Source: Bacteroidales bacterium UBA1628 (GTDB lineage Bacteria; Bacteroidota; Bacteroidia; Bacteroidales; UBA932). From it: a DNA stretch of 18,051 nucleotides. The stretch's first letter is position 1, and each line of letters opens with the position of its first letter. The translations under genes were made by a program, and so were the position numbers. The notes under the pieces were generated by a model. It worked only from the letters and a program-made list of their open reading frames with translations, was not told the origin of the DNA and made no database searches. This document shows positions 15,931 to 18,051 of this stretch, piece after piece. The stretch is taken from the NCBI GenBank assembly GCA_002321335.1, contig DCMG01000126.1, forward strand, positions 27,062 through 45,112, read 5' to 3'.

Positions 15931-15980
15931 TTACCGGACGATTGTAACCGAAATGTAACACGGTTGCAACCGTCCGGTAA
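15931..15980. repeat. 20-base imperfect inverted repeat in the gpmA-pit intergenic region
   Basis: Arms 15931-15950 and 15961-15980 match at 18 of 20 positions around a 10-base loop. In a plus-strand transcript one of the two mismatches becomes a G-U pair. The right arm contains the self-complementary 14-mer ACGGTTGCAACCGT (15960-15973 including one loop base). It could be a hairpin, an operator for a dimeric regulator of pit, or a degenerate repeat of the REP family; the sequence does not decide. Confidence 0.75.
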
Positions 15981-15989
15981 CATTTTATG

Positions 15990-16018
15990 GTGACCTTTGC
16001 CTTTATAAAAAAGGTCAC
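15990..16018. repeat. 9-base hairpin overlapping REP copy C
   Basis: GTGACCTTT (15990-15998) and AAAGGTCAC (16010-16018) are perfect reverse complements around an 11-base loop. The right arm shares bases 16013-16018 with the left arm of REP copy C, so only one of the two hairpins can form at a time. Confidence 0.7.
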
Positions 16019-16037
16019 TTCGACAAGCTCAGTGACC
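16013..16037 (-). repeat. REP-like palindromic repeat, copy C
   Basis: Arms GGTCACT (16013-16019) and AGTGACC (16031-16037) pair perfectly over 7 bases around an 11-base loop, which reads GAGCTTGTCGA on the minus strand. Relative to copies B and D, two arm pairs are exchanged with both partners changed, which supports a conserved hairpin. With copy D, 36 bases away in inverted orientation, it forms a doublet: 18 of 21 core positions match in reverse complement. Confidence 0.8.
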
Positions 16038-16073
16038 GAACAATAACATTTAAGGTTACAAATACGATTAGTA

Positions 16074-16106
16074 CGGTTGCTGAGCCTGTCGAAGCACCGA
16101 AGCGAC
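16074..16106 (+). repeat. REP-like palindromic repeat, copy D
   Basis: Arm GGTTGCT (16075-16081), loop GAGCCTGTCGA (16082-16092) and arm AGCACC (16093-16098) pair with a single bulged T, followed by a GAAGC tail also seen in part in copy A. It ends 17 bases before the pit start codon and lies in its presumed leader. It is the inverted partner of copy C, giving a REP doublet of about 94 bases (16013-16106). Confidence 0.8.
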
Positions 16107-16123
16107 AAAGAAAACATAGAATT

Positions 16124-18051
16124 ATGAGTGAGATTTACCTTGTGATTGTGGTGTTCCTGTTCGTGCTGGCCGTGTTCGACCTGATGGTCGGAGTCAGCAA
16201 CGACGCTGTCAACTTCCTGAACTCAGCGATAGGCGCGAAAGTGGCCAAGTTCAGGACAATCATCATCGTGGCCGCAGTCGGAGTGTTCCTCGGAGCCACA
16301 ATGAGCAACGGAATGATGGAGGTCGCGCGGCACGGAATCTTCCATCCAGCGATGTTCTCCATGAAGGAGCTGATGTTCATCTTCCTCGCCGTGATGGTCT
16401 CTGACGTGATCCTTCTTGACATATTCAACAACCTCGGCCTGCCGACCTCGACAACAGTTTCCCTTGTGTTTGAGCTGCTTGGAGGCACGACAGCGTTTGT
16501 GCTGCTGAAACTGGCCAACGACACCACCGGACTCACGGTGGGCGATCTGATGAACACGGAGAAGGCTCTCGGCATGATCATGGCCATCTTCGTCTCCGTC
16601 GCCATCGCATTCTTCTTCGGAATCGTCCTGCAGTACATCTCCCGACTGGTCTTCACTTTCACCTACAAGAAGAACCTCAAATGGAAGATAGGAATATTCG
16701 GAGGCATCGCCACGACAGCCATCTTCTACTTCATGCTGTTCAAAGGCATCAAGAGCATGTCTTTCGTCACTCCGGAAATTCAGGAATATATCCAAAGCAA
16801 CACGCTCACATTCCTTGGAATATGCTTCATTGCGTCAACAGCCGTGATGCAGATCCTGTATTTCCTGAAAGTCAACGTGTTCAAGATCCTGGTGCTTATG
16901 GGCACTTTCGCCCTTGCGATGGCTTTCGCCGGCAACGACCTCGTCAACTTCATCGGAGTGCCTCTGGCAGGATATTCATCCTACACAGACTATGTCACCA
17001 GCGGCGCCACCGACCCATCGACATTCATGATGTCATCCTTGGACGGGCCGGCCAAGAGTCCGCTCATATTCCTTGTGGCCGCCGGTGCCATCATGGTCTT
17101 CTCACTTGCGACATCCAAAAAGGCCCGTAACGTGATCAAGACCTCGGTTGACCTTTCCCGCCAGAGCGAAGGCGATGAGATGTTCGGTTCCTCGAAAATC
17201 GCCAGAGTCCTGGTTAGATTCTCGAACAACACCGCGAATTTCTTCCAGGATGTGGTTCCAGACAGAGTAAAGGCTTGGTGCGAGAAACGCTTCAACACGG
17301 ATGAAGCCAAACTTCCAGAAGGTGCGGCCTTTGACGAGGTCAGAGCCACCGTCAATCTGGTTGTGGCCGGTCTGCTGATCGCTCTTGGAACCTCGCTCAA
17401 GCTTCCTTTGTCAACGACTTACGTCACGTTCATGGTGGCGATGGGTTCCTCACTGGCTGACCGTGCATGGGGACGCGAAAGCGCTGTCTACAGGGTGACC
17501 GGAGTCGTCTCCGTCATCGGAGGCTGGTTCATCACCGCCGGAGCGGCTTTCATCCTTTGCTTCCTCATCGCGATGCTGATGCACATTGGTGGGTTCGTGG
17601 CCGCCTGCATAATGATGGTTCTCGCAATCTTCCTGCTGATCCGCAGCAACATCCGCTACAGGAAAAAGGCGGAGGAAGAGAACGGTGACGTCACTTTCAA
17701 CCAGATGATGCTCAGCACCGACAAGGGCGAGATCCTTACCCTTCTGAGCAAGCACATCTCCGACAGCCAGGCCGATTTCCTTGAATATGTCAACACAACT
17801 TTCCGCCAGATCACCGATGGATTCATCAAGGAGGATCTCGGAATGCTGCACAAGGCGGAGGACACAATGAGACGCAAGAGAGAGGAGTTGAAGAACAGCC
17901 GCCGCAAGGAGATGATCGGCTTCCGCAGGATCGACCCGGAGGTCGCCATGGAGAAGAACACCTGGTTCCATCTCGGCAGAAACTCCTGCGAGGAGATCCT
18001 CTACTGCCTGAGACGTATCGCCGACCCTTGCGAGGAGCACGTGGACAACAA
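16124..18051 (+). CDS. pit: Inorganic phosphate transporter, Pit/PHO4 family with C-terminal helical tail (partial)
   Basis: Membrane carrier for phosphate uptake, cation- or proton-coupled in this family. The frame opens at ATG 16124 and is still open at the window edge (642 codons). Seen: the duplicated family signatures SNDAVN (25-30) and GNDLVN (270-275), the paired LPTSTT (106-111) and LPLSTT (427-432), and about eleven hydrophobic segments between 3 and 507. From about 530 the sequence is charged and helical (ILTLLSKHISDSQADFL, then ...LHKAEDTMRRKREELK), resembling PhoU. Such a fused tail is common in Bacteroidota Pit proteins of about 740 residues, so roughly 100 residues are probably missing. 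A large hydrophilic loop lies at about 330-405. No -7 box is obvious upstream; the 228-base gap holds only repeats. Confidence 0.93.
   Translation, partial: MSEIYLVIVVFLFVLAVFDLMVGVSNDAVNFLNSAIGAKVAKFRTIIIVAAVGVFLGATMSNGMMEVARHGIFHPAMFSMKELMFIFLAVMVSDVILLDIFNNLGLPTSTTVSLVFELLGGTTAFVLLKLANDTTGLTVGDLMNTEKALGMIMAIFVSVAIAFFFGIVLQYISRLVFTFTYKKNLKWKIGIFGGIATTAIFYFMLFKGIKSMSFVTPEIQEYIQSNTLTFLGICFIASTAVMQILYFLKVNVFKILVLMGTFALAMAFAGNDLVNFIGVPLAGYSSYTDYVTSGATDPSTFMMSSLDGPAKSPLIFLVAAGAIMVFSLATSKKARNVIKTSVDLSRQSEGDEMFGSSKIARVLVRFSNNTANFFQDVVPDRVKAWCEKRFNTDEAKLPEGAAFDEVRATVNLVVAGLLIALGTSLKLPLSTTYVTFMVAMGSSLADRAWGRESAVYRVTGVVSVIGGWFITAGAAFILCFLIAMLMHIGGFVAACIMMVLAIFLLIRSNIRYRKKAEEENGDVTFNQMMLSTDKGEILTLLSKHISDSQADFLEYVNTTFRQITDGFIKEDLGMLHKAEDTMRRKREELKNSRRKEMIGFRRIDPEVAMEKNTWFHLGRNSCEEILYCLRRIADPCEEHVDN

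Noticed and set aside
15914..16117. A 67-codon open frame on the minus strand in the gpmA-pit gap
   Set aside because: Its sequence is a translation of the REP copies and inverted repeats. Similar REP-derived peptides arise as false genes in many genomes. It has no promoter or family.
15881..16123. A MITE or insertion sequence remnant between gpmA and pit
   Set aside because: I found no terminal inverted repeats framing the whole segment, no target duplication and no transposase remnant; the separate inverted repeats and REP copies explain the structure better.
16223..16795. A 190-codon open frame on the minus strand, rich in Asp, Glu and His, and a similar one at 17450-18040
   Set aside because: Both are antisense to the Pit transporter, whose paired family signatures confirm the plus-strand frame.

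Overview
The window reads as a chromosomal stretch of a Bacteroidales (Bacteroidota) bacterium. The promoters match the Bacteroidota form (TAnnTTTG at -7, with a TTTG 19 bases upstream in the best case). Starts lack obvious Shine-Dalgarno sequences. The gene families have Bacteroidota shapes: a short GyrB without the enterobacterial insert, a Pit transporter with a cytoplasmic tail, and an outer-membrane barrel beside a giant secreted TPR protein. I cannot fix the family; if the lipid enzyme at 3810-5075 is a cysteate acyltransferase, a sulfonolipid maker (Alistipes or Odoribacter type) would fit. The content is mostly housekeeping. There is no prophage, insertion sequence, CRISPR array, rRNA or tRNA.

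Left part, minus strand, read from 7121 down to 1: gyrB, an alpha-oxoamine synthase (sphingolipid or sulfonolipid first step), a short-chain dehydrogenase (likely the next reduction), a 7TM-HD phosphodiesterase of the PgpH family (c-di-AMP hydrolysis), and trigger factor, cut by the window edge. Gaps are 9 to 36 bases, so this is probably one transcript. It starts at a TAAATTTG promoter just downstream of a hairpin terminator that closes the next unit.

Middle part, minus strand, 12091 to 7305: a 1001-residue secreted TPR protein followed after 5 bases by a 591-residue outer-membrane beta-barrel with a TonB-receptor-like C-terminus but no plug. It is a two-gene envelope unit of unknown function.

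Right part, plus strand: after a 96-base divergent intergenic region come ftsE, nth (endonuclease III) and a K+/H+ antiporter, tightly packed, the last two overlapping by 4 bases. Then come gpmA with its own near-consensus promoter and strongly biased codons, and a pit phosphate transporter open at the right edge.

The least ordinary DNA is intergenic. Four copies of a REP-like hairpin (7-base arms, conserved 11-base loop, compensatory arm changes) lie at about 7275, 15091, 16013 and 16075. The 228-base gpmA-pit gap also holds an 18-base perfect inverted repeat, a 20-base near-perfect one, and a 9-base hairpin that competes with a REP copy for the same bases. I found no clearly new multi-gene system. 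The best leads are the lipid cassette behind gyrB, the REP family and the orphan TPR-barrel pair.
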